From NCBI RefSeq assembly GCF_026262505.1, contig NC_067205.1, positions 15,376,001 through 15,440,000 of the forward strand: a stretch of 64,000 nucleotides of DNA, given 5' to 3'. Below, piece after piece: positions 53,998 through 63,690 of this stretch (positions are counted from its first letter, which is position 1; the number at the start of each line of letters is the position of its first letter). Source of the DNA: Trichomonas vaginalis G3. Taxonomy: Eukaryota > Parabasalia > Trichomonadida > Trichomonadidae. The notes beneath the pieces were generated by a model. That model searched no databases. It saw nothing but the letters and a program-made list of their open reading frames with translations, and was not told the origin of the DNA. A program made the position numbers and the translations under genes.

Positions 53998-54825
53998 ATG
54001 TCAACATCAGAGAACACAACAACAGTTATAGTCCATGAAGCCAGTAATGAAGAATACGAGTACATACAGTATAACAAACAGTTAAGTCTCATTCGTTCGG
54101 TCAAAGATGACATGTACCAAATGCAAAGTATAATGAATGCTCTTTGTTCTACAAAGCAAGCATATCATTGGTTTGAAAACCAACAGACAAAAGAACTTTT
54201 AGAAGAATTTCCTCATATGATTGCTTCCCTCGGAAAACCGGGGGAAGAGATTCCGTATGAAAATCGCAAGAATTTGGCTCCTGGTTTGAAAGGTTATTAT
54301 GTTCATAGACTTTTAGTAAACGCTGTAGCAATATGGGCTTCACCTCGTTATGCTTGTTATATTTTCATGATGTTAGATGAACTATATAAAGCAGAACGTG
54401 GAGAGATGGAAAAGAAACTTCAAGCAAAAGATGAAGTCATTGAATCCAAAGACAAAAGCATACAGAAAAGAATACCGCGTTCAGTACCAAAAGGAAAGGA
54501 AAAGAGTTATAAGTATATGATATATACTGAAGAGTTGGAGAAAGAAGAAGACAGAGATATGGTTATGTTGCATTTAGTCAGAAGAAACAACAAAAGCTTT
54601 TATGACCTTGCTAAGATTTACAAATCTGACAGAAACTGGTTCTATCGTGAAAACTTACCGATTTCAATGACACCGAATGAGCAAATAAAGGAAATTGTCA
54701 AAAATACTCTTCCTCAAACACACTATGACATCAAAGGTTGCACAATACTTACATTCAAAGAAGACTTAACATTACTGAAGGAAAAAATAACAGAATATTT
54801 CGATAACTTCAAAGAGGAAGAATGA
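53998..54825 (+). CDS. KilA-N protein with coiled coil and DUF3627-like C-terminus
   Basis: 275 residues from the ATG at 53998. Residues 40-128 are KilA-N-like: KQAYHWFENQQTKELL, LKGYYVHRLLVNAVAIWASP and YIFMMLDELYK. A coiled coil follows (130-160, alternating KxKDEVIESKDK), and then a C-terminal domain starting YKYMIYTEELEKEEDRDM, as found after KilA-N/MSV199 modules in iridoviruses, ascoviruses and poxviruses. Probably a DNA-binding regulator. It shares its leader with the two preceding genes, which supports co-regulation. Confidence 0.7.
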   Translation: MSTSENTTTVIVHEASNEEYEYIQYNKQLSLIRSVKDDMYQMQSIMNALCSTKQAYHWFENQQTKELLEEFPHMIASLGKPGEEIPYENRKNLAPGLKGYYVHRLLVNAVAIWASPRYACYIFMMLDELYKAERGEMEKKLQAKDEVIESKDKSIQKRIPRSVPKGKEKSYKYMIYTEELEKEEDRDMVMLHLVRRNNKSFYDLAKIYKSDRNWFYRENLPISMTPNEQIKEIVKNTLPQTHYDIKGCTILTFKEDLTLLKEKITEYFDNFKEEE

Positions 54826-54893
54826 AGTCACGACAACATTAACGATGAAGTCACGACAACATTAACGATGAAGTCACGACAACATTAACGAAA
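54824..54893. repeat. 24-base direct repeat, three copies
   Basis: The unit gatgaagtcacgacaacatt plus aacg is repeated three times with no change, covering the end of the KilA-N gene and the following bases. A related acattaacgata repeat is at about 55031-55056, and ggtgacatggtgacgtggtg is at about 55121-55150. A minisatellite by slippage, or a set of binding sites. Confidence 0.7.
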
Positions 54894-54926
54894 AGAGAAT
54901 GAGGTGAAAAAAGAGGTGAAAAAACG

Positions 54927-54940
54927 GGCGAGATCTCACC
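54927..54940. promoter_or_regulatory. Palindrome site 4 (GGCGAGATCTCACC)
   Basis: Same site as 53164 with one changed base, preceded by two ggtgaaaaaa words (54903 and 54915) and followed by tcttcacctaaaatat. Lies after the KilA-N block. Confidence 0.6.
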
Positions 54941-54994
54941 TCTTCACCTAAAATATATTTTTGTGCTATATTTACACTCATTTACGAAGAAGTC

Positions 54995-55117
54995 ATGAAT
55001 CCTACGTCAATTATGTTCGACACTGTAAGCATTAACGATAACATTAACGATAACATTCATTTCCAGGCTAGTTCTCTAAATGTCATGTTGTCATCATTTT
55101 TAAAAGAAGTTAATTAA
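54995..55117 (+). other. Short frame resembling the start of the gene at 52200
   Basis: A 40-codon frame beginning MNPTSIMFD. The twenty bases around its start (gtcatgaatcctacgtcaat) are identical to 52261-52280 inside the gene at 52200. It looks like a remnant of a duplicated KilA-N-block gene, or a very small gene. The rest of the interval 54826-55180 holds only repeats and palindrome site 4. Confidence 0.3.
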
Positions 55118-55180
55118 CCTGGTGACATGGTGACGTGGTGACATGGTGACACCCTCAGTTCTTCAAAAATATATTTTTGG

Positions 55181-55654
55181 TTAAATAGCTTCAGGGTCTA
55201 TTTCTTCAACCATTTCACTTCCTTCGTCAATGTCAATAGAAGCTTCTTCAACCTTTGGTAGGAGCTTCTGTATAACATCTTTGTTCGTTATTGTCTTCAG
55301 AGATGAAGGATAATATTTCACATTTGTTTCACCTTTCTTATATTCTTTCTGCTGCGATAAATCTAAAACAATACTGAAGAAGTCAATGTTAGAGTTCTTT
55401 ATAACAGTATAATGAGTATCTTTGACATTCACGAAGAAACTCTTTTGTTTCAAAACTACTGCTAACTCTTGTGAAGTATAACGTTTGCGGTCAATGACGA
55501 TAGCTAATGGTCTGACATACTGACCAAACTTAGATTCTTTCACAAACTTCTTGTTAAAGATAACATTAACATTTGAAGCATTATTGAACTCATTCTTGAT
55601 GGCAGTAGCGAGAGCATTGTATGAAAAGAACTTGCAATCTTGCATGTGTTTCAT
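55181..55654 (-). CDS. Unknown Maverick protein (157 residues)
   Basis: Alpha/beta-looking, with KFFSYNALATAIKNEF at the start and a beta-rich middle (RPLAIVIDRKRYTSQEL), ending in an acidic tail (EEASIDIDEGSEMVEEIDPE). Divergent from the polymerase gene, 90 bases away, so perhaps a replication partner such as a terminal protein or single-strand binding protein. That is a guess from position only. Confidence 0.45.
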   Translation of the reverse strand: MKHMQDCKFFSYNALATAIKNEFNNASNVNVIFNKKFVKESKFGQYVRPLAIVIDRKRYTSQELAVVLKQKSFFVNVKDTHYTVIKNSNIDFFSIVLDLSQQKEYKKGETNVKYYPSSLKTITNKDVIQKLLPKVEEASIDIDEGSEMVEEIDPEAI

Positions 55655-55744
55655 TAAAATAAAAATATTAAATTATTTTGAAAAATAACTTAAAAAAATC
55701 TAATCTAATTTTTTCAAAAAATATTTTTTTATTTCCTACTAAAG

Positions 55745-58700
55745 ATGTATCGGAAGTTGTCTAAGTTAGAACACTCGGAAATAAAACAACTTCTTACAGA
55801 AGCTAATATAGATGTTGCAAAGCATTACGCAACAAACAAAAAGGCACTCGCTGACATCCTCAATGACTATAATGGTGCAATAAGTTATGATAGAATTCAT
55901 GAGTTCATAAAGCCGCAACGCGGCGAGGACGAAGTCCATGCAATAGCATTTCCTTTAAATGACGTTGCTATTGACTTATATCATAGACGTTCAGTACCTC
56001 ATGAAGTAAGAAGAGAAATGTTTGACATAACAAATGCAAACGTTGGTGAAACAAGAAGAAGAGACGACACACTGAAACAACAGAGAAGAGAGATGTTTAA
56101 AAGTGCTATAGAACAAGTTCGTAAAGCTAACGATGTCATTCGTTCCATTGACGACAAACCAAAAGAAGGTGAGAGATGGTTAAAGAAAGATGAAGAGAAT
56201 AGGAAGAGAAATGTGAAGTCAGGCAATAGACTCATTGACTTTAACATCGAAGCTTTAGATGAACCAAACAGAGACTACTTACACAAACATTTCGGTAAGG
56301 TTTTCATGAGACTCTTAGAGAAAATTAAAATAAACTCACAACAGAGATGGATGGTATGTTATAAACTTGGTGGAAAGTATGAATGTTCTACGTTAAACCT
56401 CAATAATATTGGAACATTACTACATCAGCTCTTGAAGGAGAACTTTATATCAGAGATAGAAGCAAATGCTGCAGGTATTGTTGAAATGCACTATGACTTC
56501 TTCTTGACAAACATAAAGAATCTTACTGAAATAAAGATGTATGATTTAACAGAATATGAAGGCTTAACGATGTCAGATGTAAAGAAAGGCAAACCAAAAA
56601 AGAGACCATATAGAGATGAAAGCACACTGACAAATGACCAGAAAGCCATTTTGGAAGCTCTTAAGCAAACAGGAAACCCAGCACTTATAGAAAGCTTTTG
56701 GAAAGATAATGGTGAAAAGAAGTTTTATAAGAAGAGAAGCGGTCAGTTCTGGAAGTATCTTTGCACATTACCTATAAATCTTGAACGCTACCAAATCTTC
56801 AATGAATTGAACAAAAGAACTGCAACACTTATGACAGAAGATAACTGCTTCGTTTATGCTTGCATTCAGGCTGGAGTAAATGAAGAAACTATTGACCACA
56901 TGAGAGAAGTCATTCGTGTTAGAGACTTTCCTCAAAGTAAAGTACAAGAAATTTCTGACGCAACAGGTATAGCATTTAATGTTACCATTGGTTATTTCAA
57001 TGACTCAAGACATAATGAAATAAAGAGATACATACCAAAAAATGTGAAACTGTTAGAACTATTGACTTACTTCTTGTTGAAGACCACTACATGCTAAATG
57101 AAAGATTACCAATGACAACATATTTCGTCAGAAATTACAAAGAAATTCTCAAAGCTTGTGGTGGAATGAACATTGAGAAACAAATGAAGATTATACAAAG
57201 AGAGAAGATAAATATGTAGTTCGTTATGATAGAACAACACCGTTATGGGATGTTATGAAAACATTGTGGGAGTGCAAATATTTCGAACCTATTTCTTATG
57301 GAGAACTTTTCACATATACTACTGACTTATATAAACAGAACCTTGCACCATTTAAAGATTTGACATATGCTCCAAAGTATTGTGTACAACTGAAGAAGAA
57401 AGCCGAGTCAAAAGAAGTAAATAAAAATAAGTGCAAGTTCATTCCTGAGCACGTTTTCTTTGCTGACTTTGAGTGCAGTACCGATGGCTTTCATAAAGCT
57501 TTTAACATATGTTACGACAGTGAAGATGGTTCAGTGAGTGAAAGCATTTGGGGTCAGAACTGTGCAACAGAATTTTTGGAGCGACTTCCTGACAAGAGTT
57601 TAATATATTTCCATAACCTCAGTTATGATATAAACTTCATCTTAAGACACATGACAGAAGTGAAAGGAACTCCCATCATTAAAGGTTCACGAACAATGCA
57701 AATAACTGGCTTATATAAAGGAAGGGCAATTATTATAAAAGACTCTTACAGTGTTATAAATAAGAAGCTTAAACTATTTCCTGCTATGTTTAACTTACAA
57801 ACAGGACCGAAAGAAGTATTTCCATATAACTACTACAGCAGTGTTTTGTTAGCAAATGACAACAGAACTGGTGTCATTTCTGAAGCATGTAAGTTTATCC
57901 GGGATGCAGATACATTCATGAAAAACATAGATTCCATCAAAGGTTGCAGAATAGATGAGAACCACTTCGACTTAGAAAAGTATAGCACATTTTATTGCAA
58001 ACAAGATGTAAGAATTTTAAGAGAAGGTTTTGTTAAGTTCCGCAATGACATATTGAAAGAATTTGATTTAAACGTTTATGACTACGTTAGTATTTGTTCT
58101 ATTGCTAACAAATTATTTGAGAACAGAGTGTACTTCCCGAATGGAAATTTATATGACCTCTCAAATAAACCAAGAGAATTTATTTCGAGATGCATTCAAG
58201 GTGGAAGATGTATGTTGTCAGATAACATTAAACAAAAGAGTAAAGAGAAACTCATTGCTGATTTCGACGCTGTTTCATTATATCCATCAGCTATAGCAAG
58301 ACTTTATACTTTAGAAGGTATTCCAAAGGTTATGAAGAAAGAAATGTTAAGCACAGAGTATCTCATGAGACATTTATTCGATGACGACCAAAAGGAACCC
58401 ATTGGTGAAAAGTTTATGTCTGGCTTCTTTGTTCTCATTAAGATAACAGAGATTGGAATACATAGACACTTTCCTTTAATAGTTTGTGACCCTGAACTAA
58501 ATCCAGAACTTAACGTTCCCAGAAGTTCAAACACTTGCTGTTTAATGTATGTTGACCATATAACATTACAAGACCTCATAAAATATCAAGGTGTCAAATG
58601 TGAAGTGTTGCAAGGATACTATTACGATGGAAACAGAGATATTAGAATAAGAGATGAAGTAAAGAAGTTGTTTGAGTTAAGGTTAAAGTATAAGAAAGAA

Positions 58701-59522
58701 GGAAATCCTTTGCAAGAAAATATAAAGCTCATTCTGAACAGTATTTATGGCAAAACTATTCTATCTCCTATTGAGTCAAAAATAACCATAGTAAATGACA
58801 AAGATGCTATAAGATATGCCATCAGAAACTACAACCATATAGTGAAGTTCGAAGGTTTGGATGGTTCAGATAAAACTATTTTCAAGCTAACGAAAAGCAT
58901 TTGCAGACACTTTAACTTCTGTCCACTTGGTGTTAACATTCTGTCTATGTCGAAGAGAATAATGTGTGAAGTATTCTGTACTGCTGAGGACTTAGGAATG
59001 GACATCTTTTATAGCGATACGGACAGTATGCATCTCTACAATGAAGATATCCCTCGTTTAGCTGAAGAGTTTGAGAAACGTTATGGAAGAGTTCTCATTG
59101 GTAAAAACCTTGGTCAATTTCATAGCGACTTTGCAGAAATCACACCTGGAAAACAAAGTTTAGCATACAAGTCAATATTTTGTGGAAAGAAGACTTACAT
59201 AGACTTACTCACGAACGATTTAAATGAAGTTGCATTTCACTGCAGAATGAAAGGCGTGAAGCAAGATGTTATTGCTTTAACCGCTAATGAAATGTTTCCT
59301 GACTCTGTTCAGTGTTTCTATGATGAAGATAAAGGTTTAATGGTTCCGCAAGGAACATATGACAAAGACTCTGAGTTCAGTTTAATGAAACTTTACAAAG
59401 CACTTTATGACGGTCAAGAGATTGGATTTGACTTATGTAAGTCATGTCAACCTTGCTTTGAAGAGAAGTTTAACTTTTCTATTCAGACTAAGACTTCATT
59501 CATAAGAAAGCTTAAGTTCTGA
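55745..59522 (+). pseudogene. Protein-primed family B DNA polymerase, PolB (Maverick part)
   Basis: The replicative polymerase of Polintons, spread over about 3.8 kb. The N-terminal 450 residues form an extra region with an NCFVYACIQAGV block near its end, as in other Maverick polymerases. The 3'-5' exonuclease follows: FFADFECS (Exo I), YFHNLSYDINF (Exo II) and YCKQDVRIL (Exo III). The polymerase part has DFDAVSLYPSA (motif A), LILNSIYGK (motif B) and FYSDTDSMHL (motif C). A double mini-hairpin lies in the N-terminal region (55913-55937) as KPQRGEDEVH. The catalytic half is a long open frame. One of the broken parts. Confidence 0.85.
55913..55937 (+). repeat. Double mini-hairpin, copy c
   Basis: CCGC-AAC-GCGG (55913-55923) followed by GGAC-GAA-GTCC (55927-55937), both perfect. 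In frame within the polymerase gene, adding residues PQRGEDEV. Confidence 0.7.
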
Positions 59523-59625
59523 GGTCATGAATGAGAAAAATAATGAGGTCATTTATTTTTGTCAGCAATGAGGTCATTCGTGATAAAAATAAAACTAGCG
59601 GCAAGGGCGAAGCCCATGTGGTCAT
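59523..59625. other. Short intergenic repeat region with mini-hairpin, copy d
   Basis: Three atgaggtcat words (about 59527-59577) follow the polymerase stop. A single mini-hairpin GGGC-GAA-GCCC at 59605-59615, preceded by gcggcaa, is a shortened copy of the double element. Confidence 0.55.
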
Positions 59626-60482
59626 TTACAATACTGCGATGGTAGAGTTTAAGAGTTGTGCTTCAATGTAGAGACAGTCCTTATGGTCTGGAGGTAAGAA
59701 CACTGGGCAGTTATGGTCATGAGTGGAGAACATGTCTATCCAAAACTCACGATTGAAGCCAGTTAATTTATAGTATTTAGGGTTAGGAAGTGGTGAAGTT
59801 CTTGTATGACCAATGAACTCATTTTCAACTCCCTTACTTAAGTTTGAATATAATATAGCTTGCTTTCTATCCCAAATGCCTGGAAATCTAATTTTGGAAA
59901 AATCATTTTTCCTCGGAAGCATTGCATCATAATTGAAAACATTCTTGAAATCATCACTTGGTTCAGAGATTTGAAATCTTATACGTAATGGATTTTTTTT
60001 TTTTTAGCTACTTCATTGAATGGTGAGAATACAATGAATTGACAGTCATGTGTTCCATCTTCATTTGTTACAAACTCGTAATGAAAAGCTATTAATCTTT
60101 CTACAATTCCTTCTTCTTTCAGTTCTGCAAGAAAATCACGTAAAGGCTGTAAAGTTTGTACTTCAATGTTAAACTTCTTTTGAAAATTTTCGTAAAATGT
60201 AATTATACAGTCTTCTAACGTCGTACTGTCATTGAAGTATTTGTATATGTGAATGTTTTGGGCGCTTAAAGACTGTTCGTCATTTTCTATCTCGACTTGA
60301 AGTATAAAGTCAACCTTTCTGAAAGCACGTGTTATATACATAGATGTTATGCCAATGTACTTCTCTTCATTTATGTTCACAATCCAGTCTGTTGGAAACT
60401 TAAACGTTACTCTGTTCCCCTTTATTTTGACGTCAGGGTTTTCACTACTGAACGCAACAGATAAAGGTATTTGTCTATACAT
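59626..60482 (-). pseudogene. Virion-like protein, paralogue B (Maverick part)
   Basis: Starts MYRQIPLSVAFSSENPDVKI, then VTFKFPTDWIVNINEEKYIG, an N-terminal pattern equivalent to that of 43882-44763 and 5945-6798 (aromatic-Pro...Trp...K-I/A). The C-terminal part has REFWIDMFSTHDHNC followed by PVFLPPDHKDCLYIEAQLL, the beta-rich closing signature of the set. Probably a minor capsid or spike protein next to the major capsid region. One of the broken parts. Confidence 0.5.
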
Positions 60483-60506
60483 TTAATTCGGATAAAAATA
60501 AACCAT

Positions 60507-60767
60507 TTACTCTTTCTTTGCTTCAGCTTCTTTAGCTTTTGCTTCAGCTTCTTCTCTAGCTTTTTTCGCCAGTAGTCTTGGGTTCTTTTGTCTTCCAGCA
60601 GCTAATGCAGCAAGTTGTTTTTCACTAAGTTTTCTCTTTGGTCTCTCTGGCTTTTGTTCTTGTTTTTGTTCCTTCAGTTCGGATAAAATTTGCTCACGAA
60701 TTTCTTTCTTCAATGCTTCAACATCTATGACCCCCTGGGTCTTGTCCGTAGGACTTGTCTGAGTCAT
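60507..60767 (-). CDS. Small Lys/Ala/Glu-rich DNA-binding-like protein (86 residues)
   Basis: Start taken at the ATG at 60767 (MTQTSPTDKTQG); the frame extends seven codons further. One long helix (EALKKEIREQILSELKEQK), then the motif RKLSEKQLAALAAGRQKNP, common in small viral and phage proteins with basic tails, then an Ala/Glu/Lys repeat tail. Likely a DNA- or capsid-associated scaffold. Divergent from 60813. Confidence 0.5.
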   Translation of the reverse strand: MTQTSPTDKTQGVIDVEALKKEIREQILSELKEQKQEQKPERPKRKLSEKQLAALAAGRQKNPRLLAKKAREEAEAKAKEAEAKKE

Positions 60768-60812
60768 TTGACTGCAGATAAAAAACAAAATTAAAACTTT
60801 AACCGATGTAAA

Positions 60813-61247
60813 ATGAGCTTGTCAAAATCAGAGCGAGAGTCTATTATATTAAATGACGCAAGAGGAATACAACATCCTTTCTATTACGTAAGTCAGAGTA
60901 AAGATGGTAAAATATACGTAAGAAAAAGAAAGGTTCCATTAGCGAATGCAGAAAGCGACAACATTAAGGTGTATGGCAAGGGTGAAGTCCACGAATCCCA
61001 TATAAAACCTTCTGTTCAAACTGAAAAGTCAATAGAACCTGAAGAAAAGAAGCCAGATGTACTTTCAATAACGAACCAAGAGCTTATTGCAAAGTTCGTG
61101 AATTTCATTGAAAAACAAACCGAGTCAAAGAACCCTGACCCACCAGTGAAAGAAGTTGAGACAAAAGAGAATGTACAGTTCATTGAAAATGTCAAGAAAC
61201 AACTTCCACCACGAATGCCAAGAAGAAGAGTGAGAATAATGAAGTAA
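60813..61247 (+). CDS. Unknown Maverick protein with FYYVSQSKDGK motif (144 residues)
   Basis: N-terminal module IQHPFYYVSQSKDGKIYVRK resembles the module in the small gene at 63399 (PEGFYVHTMKDGRVQFRK). The middle contains a KGEVHES insert encoded by a mini-hairpin (60980-60990). The rest is charged and probably disordered, ending in a basic tail (RMPRRRVRIMK). It directly precedes the major capsid candidate by 28 bases and may be a scaffold or core protein. Confidence 0.5.
   Translation: MSLSKSERESIILNDARGIQHPFYYVSQSKDGKIYVRKRKVPLANAESDNIKVYGKGEVHESHIKPSVQTEKSIEPEEKKPDVLSITNQELIAKFVNFIEKQTESKNPDPPVKEVETKENVQFIENVKKQLPPRMPRRRVRIMK
60980..60990 (+). repeat. Mini-hairpin, copy e
   Basis: GGGT-GAA-GTCC, a single hairpin with wobble pairs, preceded by ggcaa, in frame in the gene at 60813. 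Confidence 0.45.
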
Positions 61248-61274
61248 ATAGATATTTTTATCTGAAGTAAATAC

Positions 61275-62849
61275 ATGCAGAACGAACAGCTAAACGAATT
61301 TACTCCAGCAGAGCATATTCATCAGATTCGCTCATATTTCGATATCATAGACAATGCAGTTCAAATTGGTGACACTAATAGAAAATATTCTGACGCAAAG
61401 ATTCCATCACAACCTGGAACTGCTAAAGATAACACATGGGTAACATTCAATCTCTCACCTCCTGGTGAAAATATGTTGGACCTTTACAATACATTCATTA
61501 CGTATAAAATGGAAGGTCAATTTATTGTAGATAAAGAAATTGGTTCAGGTTCCAATAAAACAAACCCACCAGGATTTTGGATTGGTTTCGATGACGCTTT
61601 CTATGCAGTTGCTGGATATCAAATCCTTGCAAATGGTCGTATCGTATATTCTCAAGACAACGCAAGAGAAGAAGCATATATAACTTCAAACTCACAAACT
61701 ACCGAACAAATAAAGAAAGTAGATGTTTTCTCAAAGACTCGACATGAAGATGTATGGAGTCATTCGGGAACATGCAGAACAGGACAAATTGTTAGTGGTC
61801 CAATTACAGCAGGAAAATCATTTGATTTTAAGCTTCGTTTAAGAATTCCTGTTAGAAGATTCCTTCCATTAGAAGCTATTCGATTTATTCCAGCTTTTGC
61901 AGGAAACATTCAGCTTAAAGTAAAGTTCAGTAGCGACGCCTTACAATGCACATCTATATCTGTAAATGATATCATTGCTTTAAATCCAACTCTTAAAGTT
62001 GCATTTGCTTCAGATTCAAATCCACCGACAAATAAATTTGTTCCATGGAATGAACCATTCACTATGATAACGAAGGCAGTAGAAGCTAGTGGAACAGTTA
62101 CTATTACAACTGTAACCCAGCAACTATTTCGAACAAAGATGGATTTTAATGAATGTTTCATTCATCCAAAGTCATTCTCTTTAGACCCTAACATTTATAC
62201 AGAACTTGTAGAACATTATACAAACGAGGCTTTATGTTTTCCTGTTAAAGTTATGGATTGGATTCCTATGGACGGTTCATTCTCAAAGAATACAGATAGT
62301 TCAAGTGCAACATTTACAGCAGCTTATACGCCTATTAATGTTAAAAGTATTTGGGCACTATTTAGAAAGAAAGACAACTATTATGTTAATTTTGAGAACC
62401 CTAAGTTTAAATATCTTCAGCTTTCCATGGGAGCTTATGGAAATATGCCTGCAGAACCTGAAAAATCATATGGTCCTGTATTTTATGAAATGGTTGCGAA
62501 CGCTTGCAATACAAACAATGATATGATAGGATTTAATGAAGATGTTATGAGGTCATTGGTGGATGATGGTAGTGTGGAACATAAATGGGATAGTTATGAC
62601 AACACACATTTCTTATGTGGTTTTCCAACAGAAGTGGACTTTTGCTTCCAGCAAGGTCAAACATCTACTGCTCCAATAACATACAAATTGTCTGTTAAAG
62701 GACCTATTGAACTAGCAACTGAAAATGTACCAAAGCCACTTATTGGATTTATGAGGGATTGTTGCTTTGCCATTCAGGTGCGTGCTAATGGCATCCCCAT
62801 AATAAGATTAGATGACTATAACTTAGCTACGGACGACAGTGAGGAATAA
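61275..62849 (+). CDS. Major capsid protein candidate (524 residues)
   Basis: The longest intact structural gene. Features fitting double-jelly-roll capsid proteins: length near 520, almost all beta-type sequence, GFWIGFDDAFYAVAGYQILA early, then RLRIPVRRFLPLEAIRFIPA and FAGNIQLKVKFSSDALQ in the middle, which correspond to the strand pair and loop between the two jelly rolls in Polinton capsid proteins, and a second beta-rich half from about residue 290. The position, next to small basic genes and a membrane-anchored gene, also fits. No strict sequence signature exists for this protein, so the call rests on length, composition and context. The frame is open. Confidence 0.65.
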   Translation: MQNEQLNEFTPAEHIHQIRSYFDIIDNAVQIGDTNRKYSDAKIPSQPGTAKDNTWVTFNLSPPGENMLDLYNTFITYKMEGQFIVDKEIGSGSNKTNPPGFWIGFDDAFYAVAGYQILANGRIVYSQDNAREEAYITSNSQTTEQIKKVDVFSKTRHEDVWSHSGTCRTGQIVSGPITAGKSFDFKLRLRIPVRRFLPLEAIRFIPAFAGNIQLKVKFSSDALQCTSISVNDIIALNPTLKVAFASDSNPPTNKFVPWNEPFTMITKAVEASGTVTITTVTQQLFRTKMDFNECFIHPKSFSLDPNIYTELVEHYTNEALCFPVKVMDWIPMDGSFSKNTDSSSATFTAAYTPINVKSIWALFRKKDNYYVNFENPKFKYLQLSMGAYGNMPAEPEKSYGPVFYEMVANACNTNNDMIGFNEDVMRSLVDDGSVEHKWDSYDNTHFLCGFPTEVDFCFQQGQTSTAPITYKLSVKGPIELATENVPKPLIGFMRDCCFAIQVRANGIPIIRLDDYNLATDDSEE

Positions 62850-62879
62850 AGGATGAACGTTTATTTTTAAAGCTTATAA

Positions 62880-63350
62880 ATGAGTTCTTCATCAAGCTCT
62901 CGTGAACCTTCACCATCTATGAAACAAACTTTACCAAACGATTATGGAGCACCTATTGAATATTTCTTACGAGCTGCACAATGGCAAAGAGCAGTCTCAC
63001 CAAGGTTAGGTGTTCCACCAGCTCCTGTCAAAAATAGCATTTGGTCAAGTCCTTATATAAGATATGGTCTCCCACTAGGTTTGCTAGCTACAGCAGGAGC
63101 AGTTATGATGTTGAAAAGAAACAAAGCAAATGTTGTAAATAATACTGAAGTAGCTGAAGTTAAACAAACTCCAACACCTTCGCCAAAACCAACGTCAAAA
63201 CCAACACCTTCACAAGCAAAACCTTCAATGACTCCTGAACCTATGAAAGTACAAACTCCTGTTCAAAAGTCAACTCCTAAACCGACTCCAACATTTAAAC
63301 CAGAACCTACTCCTCAAATAAATCGTAAAACTCCTGCGTTTCCTTACTGA
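62880..63350 (+). CDS. Membrane-anchored Pro/Thr-rich protein (156 residues)
   Basis: Residues 1-55 are soluble, with a WQRAVSPRLGVPPAPVK linker. A single membrane segment follows at about 60-78 (YGLPLGLLATAGAVMML) with a positive flank (KRNK). The last 75 residues are a Pro/Thr/Ser/Lys repeat tail (TPTPSPKPTSKPTPS and similar). It resembles small membrane proteins of capsid-forming elements with an internal lipid layer or spanning host membranes at release. It starts 30 bases after the capsid gene and is probably co-expressed with it. Confidence 0.55.
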   Translation: MSSSSSSREPSPSMKQTLPNDYGAPIEYFLRAAQWQRAVSPRLGVPPAPVKNSIWSSPYIRYGLPLGLLATAGAVMMLKRNKANVVNNTEVAEVKQTPTPSPKPTSKPTPSQAKPSMTPEPMKVQTPVQKSTPKPTPTFKPEPTPQINRKTPAFPY

Positions 63351-63398
63351 AAAAATAACGTTATTTTTATTTAATATTAAAATTTTTATTTGATTGAA

Positions 63399-63617
63399 AT
63401 GACGACTAAAGTCACTGAAGCAATGAAACAAAAGTTTTTGGTAGAATACATTAAATCAGGAGCGGTTCCAGAAGGTTTTTACGTTCATACTATGAAGGAT
63501 GGTAGAGTTCAGTTTAGAAAGATAAAGCAACCATTAGATAAAGAAGGAATTTTGAGAAAGATTAAACTTCATGAGGACAACATTGCTGAACTTAAGAAGA
63601 AGCTAGAAGAGTTATAA
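63399..63617 (+). CDS. Small protein with GFYVHTMKDGR motif (72 residues)
   Basis: Starts at the ATG at 63399 (the open frame reaches a TTG at 63390). Short module PEGFYVHTMKDGRVQFRKIK, then a coiled-coil helix (HEDNIAELKKKLEEL). The module is shared with 60813-61247. Function unknown. Confidence 0.5.
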   Translation: MTTKVTEAMKQKFLVEYIKSGAVPEGFYVHTMKDGRVQFRKIKQPLDKEGILRKIKLHEDNIAELKKKLEEL

Positions 63618-63690
63618 AGTAATGAGAACGTTTATGTTATGAGAAATTTTTAACGTTAGTTTTATTTTTACTGAAAATTTTTATTTGGAT

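Noticed and set aside
54824-54893. Possible CRISPR-like array (three 24-base repeats)
   Set aside because: The copies are directly adjacent with no spacers, and the setting is a eukaryotic mobile element.
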